Source of the DNA: Burkholderiaceae bacterium 26
GTDB lineage: Bacteria > Pseudomonadota > Gammaproteobacteria > Burkholderiales > Burkholderiaceae
DNA: 64,000 bases
Assembly (NCBI GenBank): GCA_000955795.1
Contig: JYOB01000003.1
Coordinates: 286,428-350,427 of the forward strand
Reading direction: 5' to 3'
Part shown: one piece after another, positions 1 through 8,885 of the stretch
Layout: each line of letters begins with the position of its first letter
Position numbering within the stretch: the stretch's first letter is position 1
The notes under the pieces: model-generated
The model's input: only the letters and a program-made list of their open reading frames with translations
The model's database searches: none
Told to the model about the DNA's origin: nothing
Made by a program: the position numbers and the translations under genes

Positions 1-330
1 ACCTTCATGATCGGCGCTGCCATGGCTGCGGTCGCCGGCGTGATGATGGCGACCAACTACGGCAATGCTCACTTCTACATGGGCTTCATCCCCGGCCTGA
101 AGGCATTTACCGCCGCAGTGCTGGGCGGCATCGGCAACCTGGCAGGCGCCATGGTTGGCGGCATGCTGCTGGGCTTGATCGAAGCACTGGGTGCCGGTTA
201 TATCGGTGATCTGACTGGCGGTGTGTTCGGTTCGAACTACCAGGATGTGTTCGCATTCATCGTGCTGATTGGCGTGCTGCTGTTCCGCCCGTCCGGCATC
301 ATGGGCGAACGCGTTGCGGACCGCGCATAA
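1..330 (+). CDS. livH: Branched-chain amino acid ABC transporter permease LivH (C-terminal part)
   Basis: This is the 3' end of an inner-membrane permease; the start lies before the window and the reading frame is open from base 1. The visible 109 residues contain glycine-rich hydrophobic segments, including the run AVLGGIGNLAGAMVGGMLLG followed by a short loop and a last helix ending LLFRPSGIMGE. That RPxG(I/L) ending is typical of LivH/LivM-family permeases. LivH pairs with LivM to form the membrane channel for leucine, isoleucine, valine and related substrates. livM begins 13 bases downstream, so the two are co-transcribed. The family assignment rests on the C-terminal motif and on the order livH-livM-livG-livF. 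Confidence 0.93.
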   Translation, partial: TFMIGAAMAAVAGVMMATNYGNAHFYMGFIPGLKAFTAAVLGGIGNLAGAMVGGMLLGLIEALGAGYIGDLTGGVFGSNYQDVFAFIVLIGVLLFRPSGIMGERVADRA

Positions 331-343
331 GAAGGGGAGCGCC

Positions 344-1471
344 ATGACAGAAAATTTCAAAGCGCCGATGAAGACGCGCGCCGCGCTGTACGGCTTCCTG
401 ATCCTTGCGATCTTCGCGCCGTTCATCGTAGGTGCCGCAGGTGGCAACTATTGGGTGCGCGTGCTGGACTTCGCGCTGCTGTACATCATGCTGGCCCTGG
501 GCCTGAACATCGTGGTGGGCTTTGCCGGCCTGCTTGATCTGGGCTATATCGCGTTCTACGCGGTGGGCGCCTACATGATGGCGTTGCTGGGTTCGCCGCA
601 CCTGTCCAACCAATTCGAGTGGATTCACAATCTGTTCCCCAACGGGCTGCACCTTGTTGTCTGGTGGGTGATTCCGCTGGGTGCCGGGTTGGCGGCGTTG
701 TTCGGCATTCTGCTGGGCACGCCGGTGCTGAAGCTGCGCGGTGACTACCTCGCCATCGTGACGCTGGGCTTTGGTGAAATCATCCGGATTTTCATGAACA
801 ACCTCGACCGCCCGGTGAACATCACCAACGGTCCGAAGGGCATCAACCTGATCGAGCCGGTCAAGATCTTCGGGTTCGACTTCTCGAAGCGCCATGATTT
901 CTTCGGCATCCGCTTCGACTCGGTCTACATGTACTACTACCTGTTCGTGTTCCTGGCCGCGATCATCATCATCGTGTGCCTGCGGCTGCAGAACTCGCGT
1001 ATTGGTCGTGCATGGGTGGCGCTGCGTGAAGACGAAATCGCTGCCAAGGCGATGGGCATCAACACCCGCAACATCAAGCTGCTGGCCTTTGCGATGGGTG
1101 CGTCGTTCGGTGGTGTGTCGGGTGCGATGTTCGCGTCGTTCCAGGGCTTTGTGTCGCCGGAATCGTTCGTGCTGTGGGAGTCGATCTACATCCTGGCGAT
1201 CGTGGTGCTGGGCGGCATGGGCCATATCCCGGGCGTGATCCTGGGCGGCATTCTGCTGGTGGGCTTCCAGGAACTGCTGCGCGCCCTGGCCGAGCCGATC
1301 CAGAACAAGCTGTTCGGCCACGTGATTGTGGAAGCGGAAGTGCTTCGTCAGTTGCTGTTCGGCCTGGCGATGGTGGGGGTGATGCTGTATCGCCCTGCGG
1401 GCCTGTGGCCCTCGCCGCGCAAGGAAGACCGTCCGCAAAAGCAGCGGGCTGGTGGACTGTCCCGTATCTGA
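344..1471 (+). CDS. livM: Branched-chain amino acid ABC transporter permease LivM
   Basis: Second permease subunit of the high-affinity branched-chain amino acid importer, 375 residues. The chosen ATG at 344 follows a GAAGGGGAG ribosome binding site; an upstream in-frame start at 269 would overlap livH and is not used. Hydrophobic segments are spread along the chain. The conserved stretch ALREDEIAAKAMGINT, the EAA-like loop that contacts the ATPase, lies about two-thirds along. It is followed by a glycine-rich helix (LGGMGHIPGVILGG) and a terminal RPAGLWP motif. livG starts 14 bases after the stop. The LivFGHM family match is strong; substrate range cannot be read from sequence. Confidence 0.95.
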   Translation: MTENFKAPMKTRAALYGFLILAIFAPFIVGAAGGNYWVRVLDFALLYIMLALGLNIVVGFAGLLDLGYIAFYAVGAYMMALLGSPHLSNQFEWIHNLFPNGLHLVVWWVIPLGAGLAALFGILLGTPVLKLRGDYLAIVTLGFGEIIRIFMNNLDRPVNITNGPKGINLIEPVKIFGFDFSKRHDFFGIRFDSVYMYYYLFVFLAAIIIIVCLRLQNSRIGRAWVALREDEIAAKAMGINTRNIKLLAFAMGASFGGVSGAMFASFQGFVSPESFVLWESIYILAIVVLGGMGHIPGVILGGILLVGFQELLRALAEPIQNKLFGHVIVEAEVLRQLLFGLAMVGVMLYRPAGLWPSPRKEDRPQKQRAGGLSRI

Positions 1472-1484
1472 TGGAGGCACGCAC

Positions 1485-2261
1485 ATGAGCAATAACAACG
1501 TCCTCCTCTCGATCCGAGGAGTCCAGAAGCGTTTCGGCGGCCTGCAAGCGCTGTCCGACGTGAACCTGGAAATTCGCGAAGGCGAAATCTACGGTTTGAT
1601 CGGCCCGAACGGCGCCGGCAAGACCACGTTCTTCAACGTCATCACGGGCCTGTACACGCCTGACGCAGGCGAGTTCGTGCTGGCCGGCACGCCTTACCAG
1701 CCGACCGCCGTGCACGAAGTGGCCAAGGCTGGCATTGCGCGCACGTTCCAGAACATCCGCCTGTTCGGCGACATGACCGCGGCAGAAAACGTCATGGTCG
1801 GCCGCCACGTGCGCACCAAGGCCGGCTTGATCGGCGCGGTGTTCCGCACCAAGGCTGCACGCGAGGAAGAGCAGTCGATCGAAGACTGGGCGCACGACCT
1901 GCTGGACTACGTCGGCATCGGCAAGTACGCCAACTACACGGCGCGCAACCTGTCGTACGGTCACCAGCGTCGTCTGGAAATCGCGCGCGCCCTGGCCACG
2001 CAGCCCAAGCTGCTGGCCCTGGACGAACCGGCCGCCGGCATGAACGCCACCGAAAAGGTGGAACTCCGCGGTCTGCTCGACAAGATCCGTTCCGACGGCA
2101 AGACCATCCTGCTCATCGAGCACGATGTGAAGCTGGTGATGGGCCTGTGCAACCGCCTGACCGTGCTGGATTACGGCAAGGTGATCGCACAAGGCCTGCC
2201 GCATGAAGTGCAGAGCAACCCCGCCGTGATCGAGGCCTACCTCGGCGCGTCAGCGCACTGA
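1485..2261 (+). CDS. livG: Branched-chain amino acid ABC transporter ATP-binding protein LivG
   Basis: Cytoplasmic ATPase of the Liv importer, 258 residues, the usual LivG length. Walker A is GPNGAGKTT at residues 40-48. The ABC signature appears as LSYGHQRRLEIARAL, a typical LivG variant of LSGGQ. Walker B is LLALDEPAAG, and the H-loop is IEHDVKLVM. The ATG at 1485 follows a GGAGGC site; an in-frame earlier start at 1452 would overlap livM. It pairs with LivF as the nucleotide-binding heterodimer powering LivH-LivM. livF begins 16 bases downstream. Confidence 0.96.
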   Translation: MSNNNVLLSIRGVQKRFGGLQALSDVNLEIREGEIYGLIGPNGAGKTTFFNVITGLYTPDAGEFVLAGTPYQPTAVHEVAKAGIARTFQNIRLFGDMTAAENVMVGRHVRTKAGLIGAVFRTKAAREEEQSIEDWAHDLLDYVGIGKYANYTARNLSYGHQRRLEIARALATQPKLLALDEPAAGMNATEKVELRGLLDKIRSDGKTILLIEHDVKLVMGLCNRLTVLDYGKVIAQGLPHEVQSNPAVIEAYLGASAH

Positions 2262-2277
2262 CGCAGAGGAACGGAAT

Positions 2278-2994
2278 ATGAAACCAGTAATGTTGAAGAT
2301 CGACAGCCTGAAGGTCGCGTACGGCGGCATCCAGGCGGTCAAGGGCGTGGATCTGGAGATTCGCGAAGGTGAGCTGGTCACGCTGATCGGTGCCAACGGC
2401 GCCGGCAAGACGACCACCATGAAGGCCATCACCGGCCTGCAGGGTTGGGCCGGCGGTGACGTGCAGTATCTGGGCAAGTCCATCAAGGGCGTGCCGAGCT
2501 ACAACCTGCTCAAGCAGGGCCTGGCGATGGTGCCGGAAGGCCGCGGCGTGTTCGCGCGCATGACCATCGTCGAGAACCTGCAGATGGGTGCCTTCACGCG
2601 CAACGATGAGGCCAACATCAAGGCCGACATCGACCGCATGTTCGGCATCTTCCCGCGTCTGAAGGAACGTGCAAACCAGCTGGCCGGCACAATGTCGGGC
2701 GGCGAGCAGCAGATGCTGGCCATGGCGCGTGCGCTGATGAGCCAACCGAAGCTGCTGCTGCTGGACGAGCCGTCGATGGGTCTCTCGCCGATCATGGTGG
2801 AGAAGATCTTCGAGGTTGTGCGCGACATCTCGGCGCAAGGCGTGACCGTGCTGCTCGTTGAGCAGAACGCGCGTCTGGCGCTGCAGGCAGCGCACCGCGG
2901 CTACGTGATGGACTCCGGTCTCATCACCATGAGCGGCGATGCCAAGCAGATGCTGGACGACCCGAAGGTGCGTGCCGCCTACCTGGGCGAGTAA
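2278..2994 (+). CDS. livF: Branched-chain amino acid ABC transporter ATP-binding protein LivF
   Basis: Second ATPase of the Liv importer, 238 residues. Walker A is GANGAGKTT (residues 38-46), the signature is MSGGEQQMLAMARAL and Walker B is LLLLDEPSMGLSP, the last of these characteristic of LivF. A GCAGAGGAACG ribosome binding site precedes the start. It is the last gene of the operon: a hairpin followed by a T-run begins about 20 bases after the stop. No periplasmic binding protein (LivK/LivJ) is seen nearby. It may lie upstream of the window, or elsewhere; an unlinked Liv-type binding protein is encoded at 17570-18739. Confidence 0.96.
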   Translation: MKPVMLKIDSLKVAYGGIQAVKGVDLEIREGELVTLIGANGAGKTTTMKAITGLQGWAGGDVQYLGKSIKGVPSYNLLKQGLAMVPEGRGVFARMTIVENLQMGAFTRNDEANIKADIDRMFGIFPRLKERANQLAGTMSGGEQQMLAMARALMSQPKLLLLDEPSMGLSPIMVEKIFEVVRDISAQGVTVLLVEQNARLALQAAHRGYVMDSGLITMSGDAKQMLDDPKVRAAYLGE

Positions 2995-3014
2995 GTACCC
3001 TCAAGCACCACGAG

Positions 3015-3044
3015 AAAGCCCCGCGATTGCGGGGCTTTTTCTTT
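3015..3044 (+). terminator. Rho-independent terminator of the liv operon
   Basis: Stem AGCCCCGC / GCGGGGCT with a GATT loop, followed by TTTTCTTT on the plus strand, 20 bases after the livF stop. The opposite strand has only a short T-run, so its use by the convergent acetyltransferase gene is less certain. Confidence 0.88.
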
Positions 3045-3059
3045 GCCCGTGACCAACGT

Positions 3060-3536
3060 TTAGGCAAGCGCCGTCGTGTAGATGTTCGGCCGATGCAACT
3101 GCATGAACCCGACACCTGCTGGCACATCGGTAAAGCCATGCTTGCGATAAAGCCAGTCGGCGCCCGTTGTCACAAGCACTGTGCGGCGCAGCGTCTGCAA
3201 CTCAGGATGCTCGCGCAGGAAATCCATCAACGCGTGCGAGATGCCTTTTCCACGCCAATCCGGTAGCACGAACACATCGCACAGGTATGCGAATGTCGCA
3301 CGATCGGTGATGACGCGCGCAAAACCCACAAGGTCATCATGCGAGCCATCGTCGTCTTGGCGATACGCGCCCAAGCACAGCGAATTTGCGATCGATCGGT
3401 CGAACACGTCGCGCGGCAGGCCGCGCGCCCAATACGTTTCCTGCGAGAGGAAGTTGTAGATGTCGTCCAGCGGGAGCCACGCGGAATCATCAGACAACAC
3501 GATCCCCGTGGCCGGAACGTCTCGCGTCACGGCCAT
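3060..3536 (-). CDS. GNAT-family N-acetyltransferase
   Basis: A 158-residue single-domain acetyltransferase that would transfer an acetyl group from acetyl-CoA to an amine. The acetyl-CoA-binding motif A is visible as LCDVFVLPDWRGKGISHALM (R/Q-x-x-G-x-G/A pattern as RGKGIS), at about residues 84-103. The later segment GADWLYRKHGF matches the usual GNAT motif B, with a conserved Tyr that can act as general acid. Substrate is not predictable. It lies 80 bases downstream of the aminotransferase gene on the same strand, so the two may share a transcript. The predicted start has an ATG preceding AVTRDVP. Confidence 0.85.
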   Translation of the reverse strand: MAVTRDVPATGIVLSDDSAWLPLDDIYNFLSQETYWARGLPRDVFDRSIANSLCLGAYRQDDDGSHDDLVGFARVITDRATFAYLCDVFVLPDWRGKGISHALMDFLREHPELQTLRRTVLVTTGADWLYRKHGFTDVPAGVGFMQLHRPNIYTTALA

Positions 3537-3616
3537 GGCAAACCTCAGAGTGGGAGCAGCGATGGGGCGATGAAGGGCGACGCATTGCGCGCCGCCCCGG
3601 GGTCATGCAATGCGCT

Positions 3617-4804
3617 TCAGGCGTGTGCTTTCAGCAGCGTGCGCAGCATGCCGATCATCGTGTCGATCTCTTCGGTCGTCACGTTCAGCGCAGGCATGAA
3701 GCGCAGGATGTTCGGGCGCGGGGCATTCAGCAGCAGGCCGGTCGGGTTCATCTCGCGTGCGGCTTCTACCAGTTGGCCGCCAATGTCCTTGCCGAGCAGC
3801 AGCGCGCGCAGCAGGCCGTTACCGCGCTCGCCGGCCAGGCCGAACTCTTCGCTCAGCTTGAGCAGTTGCGTGCGCAGATAGGCGCCGCGTTCTTGCACGC
3901 CGTCCAGGAAGCCCGGGGCCAGGAGTTGCTCGATCACCGAGCAGCCGACGGCCGTCATCAGCGGGTTGCCGTTGTAAGTGCCGCCTTGGTCGCCGGCCTC
4001 GAAGCTGGCAACTTCATCCGTGCACAGCAGAGCCGAGAGCGGCACGCCGCCCCCGATGCCCTTGCCCAGCGTCATGATGTCCGGCTCGATGTTCGAGAGC
4101 TGATAGGCGAAGAGCGTGCCGCAGCGGCCGCAACCGGCCTGCACTTCATCAACGATCAACAGGATCTTGTGCTTCTTGGTCAGCGCGCGCAGTTGCTGCA
4201 TGAACTCGGGCGTGGCCGGCAGCACGCCGCCTTCGCCTTGCACCGGCTCAAGCATCACGCCGACAGTCTCGTCAGTGATGAGCGCTTCCACCGAGGCAAT
4301 GTCGTTCAGGATGGCTTTCGGGAAGCCCGGCACCTGCGGTGCAAAGATAGTGTCCCAGCCGGCCTTGCCCGATGCGCTCATGGTGGCGAGCGTGCGGCCG
4401 TGGAAGCTGTGGTCGAACGTGATGATCTGGAACGCGCCGTTCTTATGCTTCTTGCCCCACTTGCGGGCGAGCTTGATGGCGCCTTCGTTGGCTTCGGCGC
4501 CGCTGTTGGCGAAGAACACCTTGTCGAAACAGCTGTGCGCGGTCAACAGGCCGGCCAGCTTGGCCATCGGCTCGTTGTAGAACGCCGGGCTCGGGTTGAT
4601 CAGCTTCTTGGCCTGCGCGTTCAGCGCTTCGATCATGCCGTCGTTGGAGTGCCCGAGGCAGTTGACTGCCCAGCCTTGCACGAAGTCCAGGTATCGCTTG
4701 CCGTTGTGGTCCGTCAGCCACGAGCCCTTGCCTTCGGTGAAGACGATCTCGGGCCGGTTGGTGATGTACATCAGGGACTGGACGGGGTAGTCAGCAAACG
4801 CCAT
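3617..4804 (-). CDS. argD: Acetylornithine/succinylornithine-type aminotransferase
   Basis: PLP-dependent class III aminotransferase, 395 residues, in the usual ArgD range. Visible features are the substrate-loop [16 protein letters not shown] (from about residue 101), the PLP-contacting Asp in [15 protein letters not shown] (Asp219), and the Schiff-base lysine in TLGKGIGGG (Lys248). By family it would convert N-acetylglutamate semialdehyde to N2-acetylornithine in arginine synthesis. Related enzymes act on succinylornithine, GABA or other omega-amines, and the arginine role is inferred from overall character. No other arginine gene is adjacent. The ATG at 4804 precedes AFADYPVQ. Confidence 0.85.
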   Translation of the reverse strand: MAFADYPVQSLMYITNRPEIVFTEGKGSWLTDHNGKRYLDFVQGWAVNCLGHSNDGMIEALNAQAKKLINPSPAFYNEPMAKLAGLLTAHSCFDKVFFANSGAEANEGAIKLARKWGKKHKNGAFQIITFDHSFHGRTLATMSASGKAGWDTIFAPQVPGFPKAILNDIASVEALITDETVGVMLEPVQGEGGVLPATPEFMQQLRALTKKHKILLIVDEVQAGCGRCGTLFAYQLSNIEPDIMTLGKGIGGGVPLSALLCTDEVASFEAGDQGGTYNGNPLMTAVGCSVIEQLLAPGFLDGVQERGAYLRTQLLKLSEEFGLAGERGNGLLRALLLGKDIGGQLVEAAREMNPTGLLLNAPRPNILRFMPALNVTTEEIDTMIGMLRTLLKAHA

Positions 4805-4870
4805 GGCAAAGCTCCAGGAAAAGGCGGCAGGAAGATGAAAAACCGAAAAAACGCGAGTTGGAAAAAGACA

Positions 4871-4898
4871 AAGGCCACGGGGGTTGCCCCGTGGCCTT
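4871..4898 (-). terminator. Rho-independent terminator downstream of the ferredoxin reductase gene
   Basis: Stem GGCCACGGGG / CCCCGTGGCC with a 4-base loop. On the minus strand it is followed by TTTGTCTTTTT. It lies about 180 bases after the stop of the minus-strand reductase gene and about 70 bases before the start of argD, so it separates the two transcription units. Apart from this hairpin nothing else is recognised in 4805-5075. Confidence 0.8.
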
Positions 4899-5075
4899 GT
4901 GATCGTCGAATCCTGTGAACCCGATATGCAATCAGCAGACAGCCGCGCGGCTTCCCGGAGGGAGCAACGTACGGCGGCGTCGGAGGTGCAGGGCTTGGTT
5001 CATAAGGCGCAAGAATAAGACGGATGCCAAGTCAAGTCAAAACGAAATTTTGACCTTCTTTGGATTTGTGCAACG

Positions 5076-6125
5076 TCAGCCGGCCGGGTGGAGATCGGCC
5101 TCCGAGGTGAAGGAATCGGCGAAGAACGCATCGGGGTGCATCCCGCACTGGGCGGCGAAATCCGTGCGGGCCGAGTTGATCACCACCGGCGCGCCGCAGG
5201 CGTAGACCTCGTGGCCTGACAGGTCTGGGTGATCGGCCATCACAGCTTGGTGGACGAAGCCGGTGCGGCCTGTCCAGGCATCTTCGGGCAAGGCGTTGGA
5301 GACGACTGGCACGTAGGTGAAGTTCGGCAGCGTGCGCGCCCATTCTTCGGCCTTGGCGTGCATGTACAGGTCTTGCGGGCGGCGGCCGCCCCAGTACAGC
5401 GTCATCGGGCGCGTGCTGCCGATGAACTGTGCGTGCTCGATGATCGCCTTGATGGGCGCGAAACCGGTGCCCGAGGCCAGCAGGATGATCGGCTTATCGG
5501 ATTCTTCACGCAGGAAGAAGCTGCCCAGCGGGCCCTCGAAGCGCAGGATATCGCGCTCCTTCATGGCCGGGGCGCCTTCCTTGGCGCCGAACACGTAGTC
5601 GGTAAATGCGCCGCCCGGCATGTGGCGGATGTGCAGCTCGATCGGGCCTTCGTCGTGCGGCGGGTTGGCGATCGAGTAGCTGCGGCGCTTGCCGTCGCGC
5701 AGGAGGAATTCCACGTACTGTCCGGCCAGAAATTGCATACGCTCGGTGGCAGGCAGTTGCAGCTTGACGATGGTGACGTCCGGCGCGGCCTTTTCCAGCG
5801 ACGCGACGCGGCACGGAATCTTCTTGATGGGTACGTCGCCGGCGCCATGCACTTCGCGCACTTCAATCGTGACGTCAGTGGCCGGCGTGGCGCAGCAGAA
5901 CAGCGCACGGCCTTCGGTGGCTTCCTGGGCGGACAGCGCGTTGGGCGAATGGTTGCCCTGGACGATCGAGCCCTCGCGCACGTGGCCCTTGCACGAGCCG
6001 CACGCGCCGTTCTTGCAGCCGTATGGCAGGCCGATGCCCTGGCGCAGCGCCGCTGCAAGGATGGTCTCGCCGTCTTCGGCCTGGAATTGGCGGCCGCTGG
6101 GCAGCACGTTGATCTGGTAAGCCAT
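5076..6125 (-). CDS. Ferredoxin-NAD(P)H reductase of the CDP-6-deoxy-delta-3,4-glucoseen reductase type
   Basis: A 349-residue fusion of a plant-type 2Fe-2S ferredoxin domain (about 1-90) with a ferredoxin-NADP reductase module. Cluster ligands are visible as C37-x4-C42-x2-C45 (GCKNGACGSC) and a later Cys at 77/78. The FAD-binding RSYSIAN segment and the NAD-binding LLASGTGFAPIKAI follow. This layout matches AscD/DdhD-like reductases and also phenol-hydroxylase and methane-monooxygenase reductases. The start was placed at MAYQINV (6125), because the 18 residues upstream are not ferredoxin-like. The E1 dehydratase needed for deoxysugar synthesis is not adjacent, so the annotated sugar reaction is doubtful; a general electron-transfer role is safer. 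Confidence 0.85.
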   Translation of the reverse strand: MAYQINVLPSGRQFQAEDGETILAAALRQGIGLPYGCKNGACGSCKGHVREGSIVQGNHSPNALSAQEATEGRALFCCATPATDVTIEVREVHGAGDVPIKKIPCRVASLEKAAPDVTIVKLQLPATERMQFLAGQYVEFLLRDGKRRSYSIANPPHDEGPIELHIRHMPGGAFTDYVFGAKEGAPAMKERDILRFEGPLGSFFLREESDKPIILLASGTGFAPIKAIIEHAQFIGSTRPMTLYWGGRRPQDLYMHAKAEEWARTLPNFTYVPVVSNALPEDAWTGRTGFVHQAVMADHPDLSGHEVYACGAPVVINSARTDFAAQCGMHPDAFFADSFTSEADLHPAG

Positions 6126-6139
6126 ACTACAATCCGAAT

Positions 6140-7207
6140 ATGTTGAAAAGAGTGTCTGGTTGCCCGTCTGGGCATGCAATGGTGGTCAATCCGGCAGCAC
6201 GTCCGATGGTGAATCAGTCAGCAGCTCGGCCATCCACATCTCCTCTGCGCTTGGGCCTTCCCCGCGTGCTGATCGTCGGCTGCGGCGATGTCGGACAACG
6301 CTGCCTGGCGATGCTCCGCACGCGTTTTCGCGTCTTTGCCGTCACCTCACGCCTTGAAGGTCGCGCTCCGTTGCGCGAAGCCGGCGCCGTGCCGATTGTC
6401 GCCAATCTGGACGATCCCGCGTCGCTGCGCCGCCTGCGAGGTTTAAGCCTCCGCGTGCTGCATCTGGCACCGCCGCCCGCTGTCGGCAACGATGATCCGC
6501 GTACCGCCGCGTTACTGCACGCGCTGACGCAGCCGGCCCCGGTTTCCCGAGCTACAAAACGTCGCATTTTACCCGAGCGGGCACGCAGGTCGGGTGGCCT
6601 CACCGGCCGCTTGAAAACTCGCCTCCAAGCGCGTGCGTTCGTGTATGCCAGCACCAGTGGCGTCTACGGCGATGCGGGCGGTGCCTGGGTCGACGAATCC
6701 CGCACGGTAAAGCCAACCACGGCCCGTGCCCGGCGCCGCGTCGCCGCCGAGCGCCGGGTGCGCTGGTTTGGCGCGGGCGGCGGCTGGCGCACGTCGATTT
6801 TGCGCATTCCCGGCATCTATGCGGCGGACCGGCTGCCCGTCACGCGGCTCGAACGCGGCACGCCCGCCTTGCGCGCCGAGGACGATGTCTACACCAACCA
6901 TATCCACGCCGACGACCTTGCGCGCGCCGTCATTGCCGCGCTGTTCCGGGGGAAGCCGCAGCGCGTTGTGCATGCCAGCGATGCATCGGAGCTGCGCATG
7001 GGCGATTACTTTGACGCTGTGGCCGACGCGCGAGGCTTGCAGCGGCCGCCGCGCATTTCGCGGGCCGAGGCCGTCCAGCAGATCGAGCCGGCGCTGCTGT
7101 CGTTCATGAGCGAATCGCGCCGGCTGCGCAACACGCGGCTCGCGCGGGAGTTGCGTGTGGCGCTGCGCTACCCGACGGTGGCGGATTTCCTGAGCAGCGA
7201 AGCCTGA
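6140..7207 (+). CDS. NAD(P)-binding SDR-family epimerase/dehydratase-like protein
   Basis: Extended short-chain dehydrogenase-like protein of up to 355 residues. A Rossmann dinucleotide motif VLIVGCGDVGQRC (GxGxxG) lies near the N-terminus. The segment FVYASTSGVYGDAGG is the typical S-x(n)-Y strand of extended SDRs, and YTNHIHADDLARAV matches the late conserved region. The usual YxxxK lysine position is unclear. The start is uncertain: ATGs at 6140, 6179 and 6206 are all possible and none has a good ribosome binding site. 6140 lies only 14 bases from the divergent reductase start. The stop is directly followed by the diguanylate cyclase ATG (1 base between), implying co-transcription. Substrate unknown. 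Confidence 0.75.
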   Translation: MLKRVSGCPSGHAMVVNPAARPMVNQSAARPSTSPLRLGLPRVLIVGCGDVGQRCLAMLRTRFRVFAVTSRLEGRAPLREAGAVPIVANLDDPASLRRLRGLSLRVLHLAPPPAVGNDDPRTAALLHALTQPAPVSRATKRRILPERARRSGGLTGRLKTRLQARAFVYASTSGVYGDAGGAWVDESRTVKPTTARARRRVAAERRVRWFGAGGGWRTSILRIPGIYAADRLPVTRLERGTPALRAEDDVYTNHIHADDLARAVIAALFRGKPQRVVHASDASELRMGDYFDAVADARGLQRPPRISRAEAVQQIEPALLSFMSESRRLRNTRLARELRVALRYPTVADFLSSEA

Positions 7208-7208
7208 T

Positions 7209-8876
7209 ATGAAGGCGCCTGCGCCCGCATCTGCAACGTCGTCGCACGGCGCCCGGCTGCGCCTTGCGCGGTTGGCGCTTTGGCTGTCGGCGGCGGTGGT
7301 GGGCGTCGGCGTCTCGTGGTTTGCCGCCTGCTTCGTGGCGGATTCGGTGGGCGCGCGCGACATGCAGCAGATGGTCGATGCGCGGCGCCAGCTGGCTGCG
7401 CAGGTGGCGGAGGGGATGTCGAACCAGATCACGGCCGACGTGGCCTTGCTGCGCGCGCTGCCGCAAACGCTCGCGCAGATCGATGCCATCCCGCGTGCCG
7501 TGGCGCGCGTCGACACCCGGCGCTGGAACCTGATGGATCAGGGCTCGCGTGCCCAAGAGGCGATGTCGCACCCGGAAGTGGCCGACATCGATGCATTCCT
7601 GAACACGACTGCCGGCAATCTCGGGCTCGACTACGTCTGGGTCGTCAACCAACACAATTACGTGGTGCTGGCCAATAACGCCGGTCATGCCGATTCGTTC
7701 GTTGGCGTGCAGTCGAGCATGCAGCCGTACATGAAGGAGGCGATGCTGGGCGGCTTGGGCGAGCAGTTCACGGTGGGCCGGGTGACGGGCGTGCCGGGCC
7801 TGTTCTTCGCTGCGCCGGTGTATGACGCCGGCGGATACCTGGTCGCGGCGATGGGCACCAAGGTGAGCCTCGCGAGGCTGCAGCACTGGGTGTCGCACCC
7901 GACATCGTTGGTGACCGATCCAAACGGATTGATCATTCTGTCGACCGACGCGTCGCTAGTGGGCAAGATCCTGCCGGATGCGCGCTTGCAGCGCATGGGG
8001 GCCAGCGACCGGTACAACGCCTACCAGCGCGTCGACTTCGAGCCCTGGCCCTATCAGCCCACCGCCAAGGCGCATCACGATGTGCCCGGCTGGGTGCCGG
8101 CCGAGGTGCGCGACACGCTGGCTTGGCGCGAGGGCAGTGCGATGCCATCGCTCACCGTGTCGCGCAATGCCAGTGCGGACCTCACCATCGTCGTGGCAGA
8201 GCCGCTGCCTGCGTGGGGCCAGCAGATCGCCAATCATGCGCGCAACCGCGCGATCGGCTTCGTGTTGTTTGTGAGCGTGCTGGTGACGTTTGTGCTGGTG
8301 GCGTGGTCTTTGGTGCGCGAGCGGCAGCATCACCGCTTGACGCGCCATCTGAACCAGCGGCTGCAGCGCACCAACAGCGCGCTCGCCAACGAGGCGCATT
8401 TCGACCATCTCACGGGTGTGCTGACGCGGCGTCGCTTCCTGGCGCTGTTCGACACGGCGCTCGCGCGAGCCCATAACCGCGCCGAACCGCTCGTGCTTGT
8501 GCTGGCCGATCTGGATCACTTCAAGCGCATCAACGACACATGGGGCCACGCTGTGGGTGACATGGCGCTACAGCGCTTTGCGTCGCTTGCCACGGGTGTG
8601 CTGCGAAGCAGTGATTTGGTCGGGCGTTTGGGCGGCGAGGAATTCGCCATGGTGATGGGCCGCACCACATTGGAGACGGCCACCGAGGTGGCAGAGCGCC
8701 TGCGTACGGCAGTGGCCGAGACGGACGAGAGTTTCCCGACTGGGCTGTCGATGACCGTGAGCATGGGCATGACGGTCTGCCGGCCGGGCGATACCGCGTC
8801 GGAGATGCTCAAGCGCGCCGACCTGGCGCTGTATCGCGCCAAGGAAAGCGGGCGCAACCGGCACGTGGCCGGCTGA
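7209..8876 (+). CDS. Membrane diguanylate cyclase with periplasmic Cache sensor domain
   Basis: A 555-residue signalling protein that would make cyclic di-GMP from two GTP. A transmembrane helix at about 17-42 and a second at about 348-370 flank a roughly 300-residue periplasmic region with Cache-like character (LDYVWVVNQHNYVVLANN; GLFFAAPVYDAGGYLVAAMG). The C-terminal GGDEF domain carries the active-site motif GGEEF at 475-479. It also has an inhibitory I-site, RSSD (466-469), exactly five residues upstream, so product inhibition is expected. FDHLTGVLTRRRF is the typical domain start. Cache domains of this class often bind amino or organic acids, but no ligand can be assigned. The gene is translationally close-coupled to the SDR gene before it. 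Confidence 0.9.
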   Translation: MKAPAPASATSSHGARLRLARLALWLSAAVVGVGVSWFAACFVADSVGARDMQQMVDARRQLAAQVAEGMSNQITADVALLRALPQTLAQIDAIPRAVARVDTRRWNLMDQGSRAQEAMSHPEVADIDAFLNTTAGNLGLDYVWVVNQHNYVVLANNAGHADSFVGVQSSMQPYMKEAMLGGLGEQFTVGRVTGVPGLFFAAPVYDAGGYLVAAMGTKVSLARLQHWVSHPTSLVTDPNGLIILSTDASLVGKILPDARLQRMGASDRYNAYQRVDFEPWPYQPTAKAHHDVPGWVPAEVRDTLAWREGSAMPSLTVSRNASADLTIVVAEPLPAWGQQIANHARNRAIGFVLFVSVLVTFVLVAWSLVRERQHHRLTRHLNQRLQRTNSALANEAHFDHLTGVLTRRRFLALFDTALARAHNRAEPLVLVLADLDHFKRINDTWGHAVGDMALQRFASLATGVLRSSDLVGRLGGEEFAMVMGRTTLETATEVAERLRTAVAETDESFPTGLSMTVSMGMTVCRPGDTASEMLKRADLALYRAKESGRNRHVAG

Positions 8877-8885
8877 AACTGGCGA

